This document shows, piece after piece, positions 1-13,178 of a stretch of 64,000 nt of DNA. The DNA is taken from contig NC_052354.1 in NCBI RefSeq assembly GCF_009727055.1, positions 46,072,699 to 46,136,698 on the forward strand. The letters run 5' to 3'. The notes beneath the pieces were generated by a model, which was not told the origin of the DNA, searched no databases, and worked only from the letters and a program-made list of their open reading frames with translations. Origin of the DNA: Benincasa hispida. Its lineage: Eukaryota; Streptophyta; Magnoliopsida; Cucurbitales; Cucurbitaceae. Every line of letters begins with the position of its first letter. Within the stretch, counting starts at the first letter, position 1. The position numbers and the translations under genes were made by a program.

Positions 1-1210
1 TCCATTCTCATGAAACATATAAACCATAGTTCTTTTTCTATTCGATGGTACTAATGTAAATCTCATTTACATCAATCTCCCACTAGATGTATCTCATACA
101 TCATACCGATTATATCACATATAATCAAAATACCTCTTGTCAATTTGAACATTTCAAATCAACACCAAGAACTGATCCTTCAACATGAATCCAAGCTACC
201 AAGGGGACCTCATGGACCTATAGATCGAAGTTCTAACGGTACGTGAATAACTTACTAAACTCTTTAGTCACGGATCCATCATCCGTTAACTGTCAGGCAT
301 TCTACTAAAGACCGATAGCTGAACTCTCCTCACTAAAAATATATTATATGTTCAGCTTAACCAATGAGCAGTGCGACAACTCTTCATAGATCGCTTATAA
401 GTACAATTAAGTCAATAACCGTTATACCCATGTAGTTACATCTGTCTCCTTAAGTACCACTGATCCCTCTAATGAACATAAATCATAGTCCTACTATGAC
501 TGAGTCTTCTCTTCCATAGAGAACTTGTCGCCACTATGTTCAAGCCCCGGAATCAGCTCTTAAAGAAGCAATCTCTCTACTTATCCCTGCTTCGGAAAAG
601 GAATGAATTCCATATTGTGGATTGAGTTCCCAACTCCCAAATCAGACAAGTCCCCAAAAAGGTAGGCATGTTGAGTTGGCAATCTGACCACTCTCACCCA
701 TACTAATCAAAGGACCGCCCTCAAAGGTAGGAGTTCAAAAAAACACTCAAGATTGAGGTCGGTCACCTATGGTCGTTTAGATGAGATGCAAGTCTCTAGT
801 ATCAACGGTGTTATATACAGAGTCTAATCATCTCGTGGTTCAGGTCTTTATACAAACTCTTTATATAGAACACCCCCGCTCCACGTCTTCACATGAATGG
901 TCACGATCAACCATCTGTAGTAGTTTACAACACTTGCAAACCTCTACAAAGCGGATCGTATCCGTAGTGTCACTAGGATCAGGTTACCCACCTTAATCCT
1001 TATACTACAGACTGATTTAGGTTATTATTTGAGACATGATCCACTTGTATATCATATATACATGCTTAAGTTCACAAAGATAACCAAGGAACTTTGTTTA
1101 TTGGATATAAGTAAATGTCAAAATTAAATAACACTTGTTTTATTCATTTAACAATGTGTATCTTTACAAAACAACGAGACTCTGGGAGAATTAGGACATC
1201 AATCCCAATA
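1..1210 (-). repeat. copia-family LTR, minus orientation, cut by window edge
   Basis: Read on the minus strand this begins near 1210 and runs the same LTR text as 7266-8072 (minus) and 1211-2967 (plus). A shared landmark is the phrase around 452-475 (cttaagtaccactgatccc), which returns inverted near 1660. Short ORFs here are open by chance. The other end of the LTR lies outside the window. Confidence 0.75.
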
Positions 1211-2967
1211 GATCATGCCTTAAGTGATAACCAAAATGATCTGTAGTATATGGATATGTGAGGGAAACCATATCCTGGTGACACTACGGATATGGCCCCT
1301 TTGTAGAATAGTTACAAGTATTGTGACTTGCTACAGATGGTATGATCCTAATCATTTATGTGGAGACATGCGAGCAGGGGCGTCCTATACAAAGAGTTTG
1401 TATAAGATCGGACCACAAAGTGTTATAGTCTCGTTATATAACGTCATTCATGACAGAGACTTCACTTCACTAGGATGACCATAGATAACATGGCCTCAAT
1501 CCTGAGTGAGTTGGGAACTCCTACCTTTGAGGGCGGTCCTTAAGTAGATAGATTGCTCCCTTAAGGGTTGATTTTGGGGCTTGAACGATGTGGCGCCACA
1601 TACCTTCTCATGGCCTGAGAGGTGTCCACACATAGTAGGACTATGTTGTATTATTCATTAGAGGGATTAGTGGTACTTAAGGAGTTAGATGTAACTATAG
1701 GAGCAAAACGGTAAATTGGCCTGACTGTACTTACGAGCATCTGTGAAGGGTTATCGTACTGTTGATTGGTTATATCCATGGACACAGAAATATATCTATG
1801 GTAAAAAGAGTGCAGCTGTCGGTTTTTAGTGGAATGCTTGGCAGTTAACGGATGGTGGATCTCGTGGCTAAAGAGTTTAGTCAGCTATTCACGTACCGTT
1901 GAAGCTTCGAGCCATAAGTTCATAAGGTCCTCTTGGTGTCTCAATGGATTCAAGTTGAGAATCAGTTTTTGGGTCAGTTTGAAGTATTCAAATTAACAAG
2001 AGGGAGTTCGAATATATATGATATGATCAAACTTGTCAGTTATATATGATATAGTTGACATGATGTATGAGATACATTAATTGGAGGAAAAGGATATAAA
2101 TATGATTTATATCTAGTGGAGGAGAAAATTACTATGGTTTAAATGTTGTATATGATATGATATTAAAACTATAGGTTATAATATAATATGATTATATTTA
2201 TTTTTAATTAAACAATTATGAGATAATTGTTGGTGGTTTTTCTCCATAACCGTACATGATAATGGGAGGTTACATTCAGTTTTCGTAACTGAAGGATAAA
2301 ATGAAAATAATTTTCATTTTGCAATGAGATCAGATAATCGCTTCACGATTAGTACATTACCCATCGTCTAGCTAATGAGAGCATACATAATAACTCAAGT
2401 TTTCCTAAACGATCGTGTACACTTGCAGGTTTCCTAAACGATCGTATAGCCTTTTCTAAACAATCACGCGCGACAACAAGATTTCCTAAATGATCGTCTA
2501 AATGATCAACCCCGTTTTACTAAATGATCGTGTACCCTTTGCTAAACGATCAAGCACCCGTCTATACGATAGACACAAAATTCTCCACTTGCTTGGTCAT
2601 TGCAAACGATCATAGTTTCCTCCTCCCCTCTACCAAATCCAACAGAGCCCACCAAATCTCATTGTCTTCCTTGCTACTTGTTTGTGTTGAAGACCATTCG
2701 ATGGTGAGTGACAACGAGATTTGGTGGACGATAGGCTTGGCGTGCACTGCAATAGCGAGAGTTGTTGTTCCTTGATGAGAGCGAGAGAAAGGCAGAAGAA
2801 GAGTTCTTCAAATGTGAGTCTCTCAATCTTTTATTTTTCTAGTTAAAAGCATGTCGTAATTTGTTTGTAAATGCATAACTTGTTGTATGTTTTGTGAATG
2901 TGGTATCACAATGAATCTGGAACGATCTTGCTTCCACTCATAGGTACTCTTTGATAAGAGTTCCTTA
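1211..2967 (+). repeat. 5' LTR of copia A, 5'-truncated
   Basis: The sequence from 1211 is the reverse complement of the inner part of the 7266-8072 LTR. Its end at about 2967 is fixed by the primer site that follows. The last part resembles the end of the solo LTR at 24702-25615, with a shared 'gcatgt(c/t)gtaa' stretch and similar spacing to the terminus. Confidence 0.75.
2403..2560 (+). repeat. degenerate array of a CTAAACGATCGT-like word in the LTR
   Basis: About seven variants of (c)taaacgatcgt or aaatgatcgt occur at roughly 20-35-bp spacing. Related words recur at 3360-3620 in the leader. The core GATC palindrome is kept while the flanks vary. Confidence 0.6.
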
Positions 2968-2970
2968 AAT

Positions 2971-2988
2971 TGGTATCAGAGTCAGGTT
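2971..2988 (+). other. primer binding site of copia A
   Basis: The sequence tggtatcagagtcagg is the standard plant copia primer site, complementary to the 3' end of initiator Met-tRNA, with t for c at position 12. It sits directly after the LTR. Confidence 0.85.
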
Positions 2989-5356
2989 ATGATATTCCAA
3001 ATCCATTGATGTATAGAATAACATTTACTCTCTCGGTGGGTGAAGCATGTCTGCATTCTGTTTAATTGTCAAATAGTTTTGTGGAGGTGGATTAATGGAG
3101 TTTTCTGGGATGATGCCTCTGGTTATTTAATTATTTTACATTCAAAGTTAATTTTAAGGGCCCCTGTGTTTTTGGGCGTATTAACTTGCTATCAAGTCTG
3201 TAATTCAAAAAGTTTGAGTCACTGTGAGTCGCTTGTGATGAGGTTTCAAGGCAAGAAGTTGTGTTTTACTTTGAGGATGAAGACGACCAAGCGTTGGCCG
3301 TGTCATGTAAACGATGGGGTATCCGATCGTTAAGTATCGAATACTCGACAGCATGTTGACGCGCGTGCACTAGACGATCGTGTAGCTCAGTAAGCTTCAT
3401 CGCTTAGTTTCTGACTACACGATCACGAAGTAAATTGTTACTTTAATCGCTTATTCTCTGATCGTCTAGACGATTGTGCTTCACAATAATATCGCCGTCT
3501 AAACGATCGTTTAGACTTGCATGTTTGTATACGATGCGCTAAACTATTGAGTGCCTTATGCTTCATCGCATTATAAATGGTACTCGATCGTAGCTAAATG
3601 ATTGTGGATACTCGATTGGTTTACTAAACCATCAGGGAGGCTTCGCCCGGGCGGTTCAAGACTTGATTTGCCTGTGAACCAGTTTGCTCAATGAAGTTAA
3701 TGTAATAGATAGAATTTTATTTCTGATTTTGAGGCTATTCATTCCGGTCCATTAGTCTTTGGTGAATGTACATAGGATGTATGTTTGATTATATGTCATA
3801 TGGTATGGCATATAGTTGAAATCCCACCTTAGGTTATGCATTGGTCATACATCATCTCTATATTGTAAGAGTTATGATTTAGAGTTTACATGATTTAAAT
3901 TACATAAGAGCATGCTCATGCATCATATAATATAAGAGTTATATTTATGCATGCATTAAGCATAGACATGCATCATCTTTATATTATAAGTGTTATAGTA
4001 TAAGGGTGTATGGAAACATGTTTGCTTTGTTCATTACCAAGTATATAAAAGTTATATATAGTAATGAATGGACATTGCATGAAGCATGACACATAGGTTA
4101 AATTTATAAGAGTTATAAATACCTAGTTGTACATGGAAATATGTATGGGTTTTAGTTGTTTCTTTTATAAGGGTTATAAGGAAATTAGAACTAAAATATA
4201 TAAGAAAGACATGCATACAGACTTAGGCTTGAATCATGGTTTTAAAAGTGTTTTAAAACTTGGTGAAGATAGACCTAAGATCACGTTTCTAATAAGATTA
4301 GCAACCTAAGGTTTAATCTTTTAATCGGTTTAATAGGATTAAATTGACTAATAAAAGATTAAAAGTATAGCAAATCTATCTATAAGGGACCTTTTGTCTA
4401 AGACAAGTTCTATCTAGGCTAGGGTATTTAAGCTGATGGAAATGGAACACCCCTACCTGGGAACCTACCTGGAAAGGTGAATTAGATAGATTTAATGCAT
4501 GCATGCAAATTTGAGGACAGTCTGTTAAAGAGTTTAATGTGACTACTTGAACTTGTTTAATTTCAAAGACAAGAGTTGTTTGTTAGCAAATTAAATTGTT
4601 TAGATAAAAATCAGTAGCTGGATGGTCTAAGTTAATGAACCTTGGGTAGAACATTCAGTGGGAGGTACTTGGGGTATATGATACTTCATTTAAACCTCTT
4701 CGCATTTCTCCTTTTATGTTCACACTGTGAGATCTATCCTTGGCCTCATGGCACCCTAGGAGTGTTCCTCTAAAGGTTGATGTTTGGGTAGGTTAATATA
4801 AAAGTGGATGGAGAGAATGTTCATAGTAAGTGGGAGCGAGTCATGCGATAACATATCCCATGGTCTCTCTCGTTAGGTTGGATAATGTTTCTGTGCATCG
4901 CCTCGAGGCACCCTGGGAGTGTCCCCCTATAGGATGGCAATTTTGCACGATTCTTTTTCTGATCTTCTGTATAGGATAAGGTCGCTTTAGTCTCTTGTCC
5001 TAATCATCTTTTTCCCTATGGTGGGCGCATTAGGGCGGGACTCTAGGGCTGAAAATGAGGGGTTACACTTACGCGGAATTGTTAAGGGTTAACAGTTCTG
5101 AACCGAACGAATGGTGACTATTAGGGTTAGTTACAAAAGTTGTTTTTGCTTAATGGTTGAGAATGTCCCATCCTAGTGAAGGAACATCTGATCACCCTAC
5201 CGGTGACATTTATCCTGTCTTGCTAAGGCATCATTGCAAAATAGAAGTCTTTTCATTTAGGGTACTTGGAAACTTTTTTGCTAAAACTAAAATTAGTGTT
5301 AAAATGTGGTATTGCATAGACTTATTAAGTTTATTCGTTTTTCAGCAACGTAATTA
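2989..5356 (+). other. long untranslated leader of copia A
   Basis: These 2.4 kb lie between the primer site and the gag start. I see no ORF that matches a known family. A second set of GATCGT-like words lies at 3360-3620. The rest is A+T-rich text rich in 'taagagttat'. Confidence 0.5.
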
Positions 5357-6455
5357 TGGCTACAGCCACTTTAGCTCTACTTAGTGCTGACAAACTGACT
5401 AGCGAAAACTACGCTAGTTGGAAACACACGTTCACAACCATTTTAATCATCGATGACTTACGATGCGTCCTTATAGAGGAGTGTCCTTATATTCCACCTT
5501 AAAATGCCACTCGAAATGTTCAGAAGGCCTATGAGCGTTGGACACGGGCGAACGAGAAGGCCCGAACCTATATCTTGGATAGTCTTAATGATGTTTTGGC
5601 CAAGAAGCATGAGCCTATGGTCTCAGCACGTGAGATCATGGAGTCCCTGCGGGGAATGTTCGGAGAACCGTCTAGATAACTCAAGCATGAGGCTTCAACT
5701 CCAAAATGGAGGAAGGCACCTCTGTTCGTGAACATATCCTTAATATGATGGTCCACTTCAAAGTGGCAGAGATGAATGGGTCTCGGATCGATGATGGCAG
5801 CCAGGTTAGCATAATCAAGCATTCATTGTCGGATAGCTTTCTGCACTTTGTTAGTAATGCTATACTGAACAAAGTGGACTATACCCTTACAACTCTCCTC
5901 AACGAGTTGCAGACATTCCAATCCTTACTGAAAAGTAAGGAGAAGAAGGTATGTGAGGAAAATGTTGTTTCATCTTCAAAGAAGTTCCATAAGGGTTTGA
6001 CCTCAGGAACGAAGTCTGCACCTTCTACTTCTAACACTTCCTAGTGGAAGAAGAAGAAGGGTGGTAAGGGGAAGGGGAAGACACTTGCTAACCTACAGCC
6101 TGTCACCTACCGGGGAAGGCGTCCAGCACCCGGAGACAAAGGAAAGTGTTTCCATTATGACTAGGAAGGGCATTGGAAGAGGAACTGTCCTCGCTAGATC
6201 AAGGAGAAGAACTAGGCTAAGACCAAGGCCAAGGCAAAATAAGGTAAATATGATTTACTGGTGTTGGAAACTTGTTTAGTGGATAATGATGATTCTACCT
6301 GGATTATTGACTTTGGAGCCACTAATCATGTTTGTTCTTCTTTTCAGGGGATTAGATCCTGGCGACAGATGGAAGCTGGAGAGATGACGATGCGAGTAGG
6401 CACCGGGCACGTCGTCTCAGTTGTGGCAGTGGGAGGAGTCCAGTTGACTTTATAG
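5357..6455 (+). pseudogene. copia A gag and protease remnant
   Basis: From the ATG at 5357 the frame reads MATATLALL, then an SxNYASWKH gag start, then a stop near 5500. The reading resumes in other frames to 6044. A CCHC zinc knuckle is visible at 6147-6200 but has Tyr for the second Cys and an internal stop. The protease part (6261-6455) reads WIIDFGATNH, with Phe for Ser in the usual D-S-G-A active-site motif. It is decayed and cannot yield a full polyprotein. Confidence 0.8.
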
Positions 6456-6623
6456 AAGAAGTTTATCATTTTCCATGATGTTTATGTAGTTCATGAGTTA
6501 AAAAGGAACTTGATTTTTGTAAAGTGTCTGATACGGTGTAATTATACTCTTAATTTTCATTTGAATAAAGTGTTTATTCATAAAAATGGAGTTGAAATCT
6601 ATTAAGCAAATCTCGAAAACAAC

Positions 6624-7271
6624 TTGTATGTTCTAAGGCCGTTAGCAACGAGTTCCCTCCATAACATAGAAATGTTTAAAACTGTCGTATCTCCAAATAA
6701 ACGACAACAGATTTCTCCAAAGGAAAATGCCCAACTTTGGCACATTCGATTAGGGCAAATCAATCTCAATAGGATTGAGAGGTTGGTGAAGAATGGACTT
6801 CTGAGCGAGTTAGAGGAAAATTCTTTACCAGTGTGTGAATCTTGCCTTGAGGGCAAGATTACTTAAAGGCCTTTTCCTGGAAAAGGTTATCGAGCCGAAG
6901 AGCCTCTATAGTTAGTGCATTATGACCTTTGTGGTTCGATAAATATGCGAGCTAGGGGAGGCAATGAGTATTTCATCACCTTTACTGATGATTACTCTCG
7001 ATATGAGTATGTTTATTTGATACAACGAAAGCCTAAATCCTTTGAAAAGTTCAGAGAGTTCAAGGCTGAGGTTGAAAATTCAATGGATAGACGGATTAAG
7101 ACACTTCAATCGGATCGGGGTGGAGAGTTTTTGGATTCTGGGTTTCAAAACTATTTGACAAAACATGGAATCGTTTCCCAATTCTCAGCACCGGGTACAC
7201 CTCAGCAGAATGATGTAGTAGAGAGGAGAAACAAAAACTTGTTGGACATGGTTCGATTGATGATGAGTTAC
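6624..7271 (+). pseudogene. copia A pre-integrase and integrase core, truncated
   Basis: The pre-integrase zinc domain reads LWHIRLGQ with a CESC pair (6720-6890). The integrase core starts HYDLCGS (6915), continues FTDDYSRY, and has the second Asp in QSDRGGEF (about 7109) and the Glu in VVERRN (about 7217). The D-D-E residues are present, but the frame runs into LTR sequence at 7266-7275 just after MMSY. Confidence 0.85.
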
Positions 7272-8072
7272 ATCTCACTCCTTAAGTACCACTGATTCCT
7301 CTAATGAACAATACAGCATAGTCCAACTATGTGTGAACACCTCTCGAGCCAAGAGAAGGTGCGTGGCGCCACATCGTTCAAGCCCCAGATTCAGCCCTTA
7401 AGGGAGCTATCTATCTACTTACCCCTGCCTCGGGGAAGGAGTGAATTCCATCTTGTGTAATTGAGTTCCCAGCTCCCAAATCAGACGAATCTCCAAAATG
7501 GTAGGTTTGAATCGGTGACCTGGCCACTAGCACCCATACAGACCAAAGAACTGCCCTCAATGGCAGGAGTTCCCAACTCACTCAGGATCGAGGTCATGTT
7601 ACCTATGGTCATCCTAGTGAAGTGAAGTCTCTATCTTTAACGGTGTTATATAACGAGACGTTAACACTTCGTGGTCAGGTCTTATACAAATTCTTTGTAT
7701 AGGACGCCCCCGCTCGCATGTCCCCAACACGAATGATCAGGATGAGACTATCTGTCACAAGTCACAACACTTGTGACCATTCCACAAAGCGGGACACGTC
7801 CATAGCGTTACCAGGATAAGGTTTCCCTCCTATATCCATATACTACAGACCATTTTGGTTATCACTTAAGACATGATCCACTTGTATGTCACCACATACA
7901 TGCTTGAGTCACATACAAATAACCAGAGATTTTATGTTTATTGGTTTGTGGTAAAGCAAATAAAACAAACAACTAAGCAAAATACCAGATGTGAAGTAAA
8001 TATCATATATTATACAACGCAAGCGTTCATACAAACTACAGGACACGAGACTTTAGGGCATCAACCCCAACA
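7266..8072 (-). repeat. copia-family LTR fragment, minus orientation
   Basis: On the minus strand it begins TGTTGGGGTTGATGCC at 8072, the same start as the plus-strand LTR at 8873, and ends where it meets the copia A integrase. Only about 0.8 kb of a near 1.95-kb LTR is present. Confidence 0.85.
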
Positions 8073-8530
8073 AGGAGCATATTTAAGACATGAAATGTAG
8101 AAAATGTCTTCTCTGACATATTAGCATCAGTGATTTTCTCTCCGCATAACAACTTTCAAACTGATTTTAAATAATGCAAAGTTGTATTAACTTACTGATT
8201 TGAAATCTTGTAGCCTCGAGTGCATCCACTCATAACGAGCTTTAGGAAGAATAACTGTTTTTTTTAATGATCATACCTCTCCTTCTAATTTTTCCACAAG
8301 ATACAAGGATCTTTTATTGTAAGATATTCCATTTTCAATTCCTCGTGGAGATGATGACAAAATAAAATCATAATTTTTGCTTTGTCCTGACTGGATGTCG
8401 TATTTCCTTTTTCGATAGTCACTCAGAGATTTATAGCATCTAGGTGGATTTCGGCATTAAATACCCATGAAAAATAATTATTGTCATTAATATTAAAGGC
8501 GGCAAATTCTAACTTTGTGAGATTCATCAT
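8073..8530 (-). pseudogene. gag fragment of a second copia element (copia B)
   Basis: On the minus strand from ATG at 8530 the frame reads MMNLTKLEFAAF, then NYFSWVFNAEIHLDA: the UBN2/gag-polypeptide domain of copia elements. It has an early stop and frame breaks. The left end stops at an LM-LL motif where the inverted LTR (7266-8072) begins, so that LTR probably inserted into this gag. Confidence 0.75.
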
Positions 8531-8564
8531 GGCAGTGCTATAGCGAGGAAAAGAATAGAATTTC

Positions 8565-8574
8565 ATGCTGATAA
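8565..8574 (-). other. primer binding site of copia B
   Basis: On the minus strand ttatcagcat lies 34 bp upstream of the gag ATG. This matches the TTATCAGCAC-type primer site used by one group of plant copia elements. The LTR of copia B would start next to it on the right. Confidence 0.6.
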
Positions 8575-8867
8575 CGTGATGTAAATTTAAGGAGCACAAC
8601 GGCGCACAACGAGAACACGAATATGGAAAAAATATAATATAATAATAATATAGAATAAATTAAATAAATATAATATAATATATAAATATATAAAATAAAT
8701 AAATAAATAACAAATAATGGATTTCTGCACTTTCTCCAATCTTTTTAGATTGATCACTAATATGTGTATGTCTTTCAAAATCCACCAAATGTTACTATTT
8801 ATAAGCACTTTGGTAAGTAGAAAGTGGATTATATGGACACTAATAATGTGTAATCTTAAAACACATG
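8575..8867 (-). repeat. copia B LTR, main part
   Basis: A+T-rich sequence with a TATA-like box (cttataaatag on the minus strand near 8800). It is broken at 8868-8872 (GACAA) by the large solo LTR. The missing end of about 65 bp seems to lie at 25621-25686, where the minus strand starts TGTGTGATG and shares ggacactaataatg with 8834-8850. Confidence 0.55.
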
Positions 8868-8966
8868 GACAATGTTGGGGTTGATGCCCTAAATCTCGTA
8901 GGTCCTATAGTTTGTAATTGTATTGTACAAACAGTTTATTTATTTAATAAAATCCAAGGTAATTTA

Positions 8967-10967
8967 TGATAGAATATACTAGCATGCAACGAAAGTAAAT
9001 AAAATTAATAAGCACTCTAATTATATTTAATTTGAGTTCAAGAAGCATGCTTTTTCAGAAAAACAAAAGAGGGTTTCAATATACATACCTTTGATGAATT
9101 CTCCCTGAAATCCAAGCTGCTCTTCACTTGTTTTCAGCCCCAAATTGGCAGTGAACCATCAAGAGATCTTCTCTACTGTTGTCAGTCTTGAATTTGAGTG
9201 GTGGAACTCCAAATTGGGTGAATTATATGATGGATTTTTCTCGATTTTTTAGAGGAAGAAGAAGATGACTGAAGAATTAATTTCTCAACCTCAAAAATTT
9301 TATTTTCTTCTTCAATTTAGAGAGTTTTATTACTCTTCAGCATGCAGGCACTCATCAACTATCAAATGGCCAACACCTACTTCAAAATGAAGTGGGATTG
9401 TGTGTGATTGGAAGACCAACATCTCCTCCTTAGGTATTTGTGGGAAAACCCCACTAAGTCTTCAAAATACTTCCAATTTCCAATTTTTTAATCTCCAATT
9501 TTTCAATTAATTCTATAATTAACTAAAAATGATTTAATTAATTCATAATTGATCAAATCTAAAATTACAAAATTCAATTTCTTAAATTGAGTTAAAATTG
9601 GAAATTAATTTGATTTTTAATCAATCAATTAATTAATTTAAGATCAAATATTAAATTAATCATACTTAATTTTAAACATGAATCCTATTCATGTAATTGA
9701 TATTTAAATCAATATTTAAATATTATAAACTCTCCAAATTTGTTTAATTAAATTAAATGTTAATTAACTATATCAAATATAATTGTACGAACCCTAATTC
9801 GAGTTTGAACTTATTCAAATTCAAACCCTAATTTCAATTTGAACAATTCAAATTGATATCATTCCAAATTCACTCAATTTATTAATTCAAGGTGTTCATG
9901 TATTACGAGCTAGTAGAATGACCTTATAAACCTACAGATCATGAGCTTCAAAGATTTATGATTAATTGACTAAAACTCTTTAGACCAAATTAATCAGTTT
10001 TCGTTAACTATCAAGTCACACCACTATAGCTCGATAGTTGTACTCTCCTCACGTAGATATATTTGTGTCCACATGATTTAACCATAACCAATAAATCGAC
10101 CCTTCACAGGTTGTTCGTAATAACGGCTGGGTCAATTTGTTGTTTTACCCTCGATATTACGTCTTGTTCCTTAAGTTTCACTGATCCTCTAATGAACAAT
10201 TGGTTTGTGATCCAATCACTAAACTGGATCCCTCTCAGGCCAATGAGAGGGTGAGGCTCCTTGTTCAAGACCTGGATTCAGTACTTAAGAGAACAACCTT
10301 TCTCCTATCCCTCAATCGGGTAAGCGTGAATTCCGTCTTTCACCCTATGTCCTCAACTATCTATTCGGTCTTACCCTTGAAATGAGAGGCTTATTGAGTC
10401 GGCGCTATCGAACCAACCCTCACCTATGAAAATCTAAGGATAATCCTGAATAAACAGGAGTTCGTAGTTAGCTTAGGATTAAGATCGAGTTACTTAGGTC
10501 ATCTAAGTGAAAATAGTCAGTCTTAAATAGTAAACGGCGTTCTAGAGTAAGAGTAACTTATTTTTTGGTCCGATCTTATGCAAAATCATTGCATAGGACG
10601 CCCTCACTCCTTATGTCAATACATGAGTGAATCGGGATCCTTTTATTTGTTGCATCTTTACAACAGCTTGTAACAACTACATAATAGGCCGCATCCAATA
10701 GTGTTACAAGACTAAGACACCCAACCTTATTCATATACTATAGACTATTTTGGCCATTTACTCGAACTTGATCCATCTTTATGACTCTACATAAAGTTCA
10801 GTATTCATGTAATAGCCATAGATCGTAGTTTATTGGATTAGACTTTACAAATACAATTTATAGATTCAATAACAACTTTATTAAAGAAATGTTTGAATAA
10901 CATATTTATTGATAATAAAATATGTTTAACTTTACAAACTACGAGTTTTAGGATATACAACCCAACA
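8967..10967 (-). mobile_element. solo LTR nested in the larger solo LTR
   Basis: On the plus strand it starts TGATAGAATA and ends ACCCAACA, giving TG...CA termini. Flanks are ATTTA (8962-8966) and TTTTA (10968-10972), a near-perfect duplication. A related copy lies at 21503-23387. Text such as the phrase near 10160 (cttgttccttaagtttcac) shows it is a diverged cousin of the host LTR. ORFs inside are chance. Confidence 0.8.
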
Positions 10968-11514
10968 TTTTATTCGATATTTAGTAGCATTAACCCACAA
11001 AACTAATAAACAAACATCCAAGGTTATCTTCTGAAGCTTAAACATGTATGTAGAGACATATAGATGGATTGTGTTTAAGTGATAACCTGAAGGGTCTGTA
11101 GTAGATAGATAAGATTGGGTACCTTATTCTGGTGACACTACAAATACAACCCACTTTGTAGATGTTACAATTATTGTAAAGCTCTACAAATGATCTAATC
11201 CAGATCATTCATGTAGAGACATGTGAGTGGGGTTGTTATATACAAGGGTTTGTATAAACCATAACATGAAATGAATAGTCTCATTATATAACACCGTTAA
11301 TAGTAGAGACTTACATTTCACCAAGATGACCATAGGTGACATGATCTGAATCCTAAGTGAGTTGTGAACTCCTGTCTATAAAGGCGGTCATTTGATTTGC
11401 ATGGGTGAGAGTGACCAGTTCGACGACTCAATATGCCTACCATTTTGGGGATTCGTCTAATTGGAGAGTTGGGAACAAAGTCACACAAGATGGAATTCAC
11501 TCCTCACCTACTGT

Positions 11515-13178
11515 TGATGAGAATTTATTGAACGCAATTATGTGTGTTACATGTCTTAAGCTATGTGTTTATACCCATACATCGGAGGTCAGGCATTGGA
11601 ATGGAAAGTATGCATTAATCTAGTATGCAATGACCATGCATTCCTATCACGAGTTTTCTTGCCTTCTCACCAAGTATAATGAGAATGCAAGTTTCTCGGG
11701 TAATCCAAGATCGAACACAGGGACTTGTAGCTCAATAATGCTTGTGAAGCAATGTGTTTGAGGCGATGAATAAAAGTAAAAAGAAGAAGTTAATGGATTA
11801 CACACTACTCCTACTCCTAACTAAACAGATTGAGCAATGGAAGACTTGCGATGAGAATTGGTAGATATGCAACAACTGTTAACGCATATTTATGTTTATT
11901 ATCTTGAATCACTTGAGTAATCCCAGCTCGTCACACTAACGCATCGCACACCTCTCGTTGGTCAGCCGCATGACTATATCTCTATAATGCATGGTTGTGT
12001 CGAGCGTAAGACCGTGCCTATCTCTAGGAACAATGAATACTTTTCTTTAGTGCGTTCCATCTCTTACCTTCTCAGGCAGTTAGATGCAGTTAATTAACTT
12101 ATAGACAAGCATTGCAATAGCCCATCGACAAGCGTTGCTACAGCCTCTCACCAAGCAAAGAAGATTAACTCACTATACTCGCACAACGTGCACCTCTCGA
12201 TGGGTTGCTACATGCGTCCTATCTCTAGGCTACACGATTGAGTATGCGATCGCCTTTGATAAATAAACGATGAAGGTAAACAATGATAAAGAATAAAGAA
12301 GATGAAGAAGATGGCGTTGAAGGAATTTATAAATGCATTGATTACAAAATGTAAGTATCTAAACCCAAAATGTAATACAAAACGGAGATCAGAAGGGAAA
12401 TGTAAGGTTATGCGCCAAGGCTGTGGTGGTGCCATGGATGAATAGTGGAGACGTCTCTCTCGAGCTCTATCTCCGACGAAAGCTCCGGTCGTCACTCAGA
12501 TTGAGTTGTGGAGGTGAAGAATCCTCAAAGAAAATCTCGCTCGTGCTCTCATCTGTGACCACAAGCATCTGCCTAAGGCAGAAGCTCAGATGCTTTGGAG
12601 TGAAGGTCCAAGGGCTATTTATAAAGTTTAAATGCCGACAGAATCATGATTGCGTCAGCTCCTGTTTCTGTGCCTTTGTCGCGGTATGGGCAATGTCATA
12701 TCATCTTATCTTGTTAATACTCCCAAGGTATGCGTTCGAGCTTATTTCAACTGAAGTATCAATGCATTCCACCATCTTGCGATCACCATTTTATTATGGT
12801 TATAACTGTGTAGCTGCAATCACCAAGCGATGAACGCATTCGATCGATAGCCGCAATATCCATGCGATGAATGTATGCAATTGTTTATGCGATAGCTCGA
12901 CTTCACCGAATGCGATTGTCTTTGCGGTCGCCTGGCTTCAGCGCATGCATTTGATTTTGCGATTGCCTTGCAACGCATGCGTTTGATTCCTACGATAGCT
13001 ACAAAAATAGACAATTTGACACGGAATAACGCATAATATTAGGGTTAGTGAGGATTTAGGTGTTGATCGACGCAAAACTCAATTTTCAAAAATTCTAAGT
13101 ATTATCACCGAATTTTCTACTTGTTAGCCCTCATAATTATAAATAAAATGCTTATAATAAATGGCATTTCTGCCAGTT
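11515..13178. mobile_element. 1.66-kb insertion flanked by a 12-bp direct repeat
   Basis: CTCACCTACTGT occurs at 11503-11514 and at 13179-13190, exactly where the host LTR text is interrupted. The insert starts TGATGAGAATTT and nears its end with CATTTCTGCCA. The minus strand carries a phrase near 11690-11730 (ccctgtgttcgatcttgg) of a type I associate with gypsy LTR 3' regions. That would suggest a solo LTR, but a 12-bp duplication is too long for LTR integration. It holds no convincing ORF and many GCGAT/AACGCAT-like words. Confidence 0.6.

Larger units (their letters stand above)
1211..7271 (+). mobile_element. truncated Ty1/copia retrotransposon (copia A)
   Basis: Order seen: LTR (1211-2967), Met-tRNA-type primer site (2971), a 2.4-kb leader, decayed gag, protease, pre-integrase and integrase core. 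The element stops inside the integrase near 7271, where it joins an inverted LTR. Reverse transcriptase, RNase H and the plus-strand 3' LTR are missing. The 5' LTR lacks about its first 200 bp, judged against 7266-8072. Gag and protease contain in-frame stops, so the copy cannot act on its own. Confidence 0.85.

Noticed and set aside
12208..12833. Two ORFs of 95 and 136 codons on opposite strands
   Set aside because: They overlap inside the 1.66-kb insert and match no family; codon use looks random.
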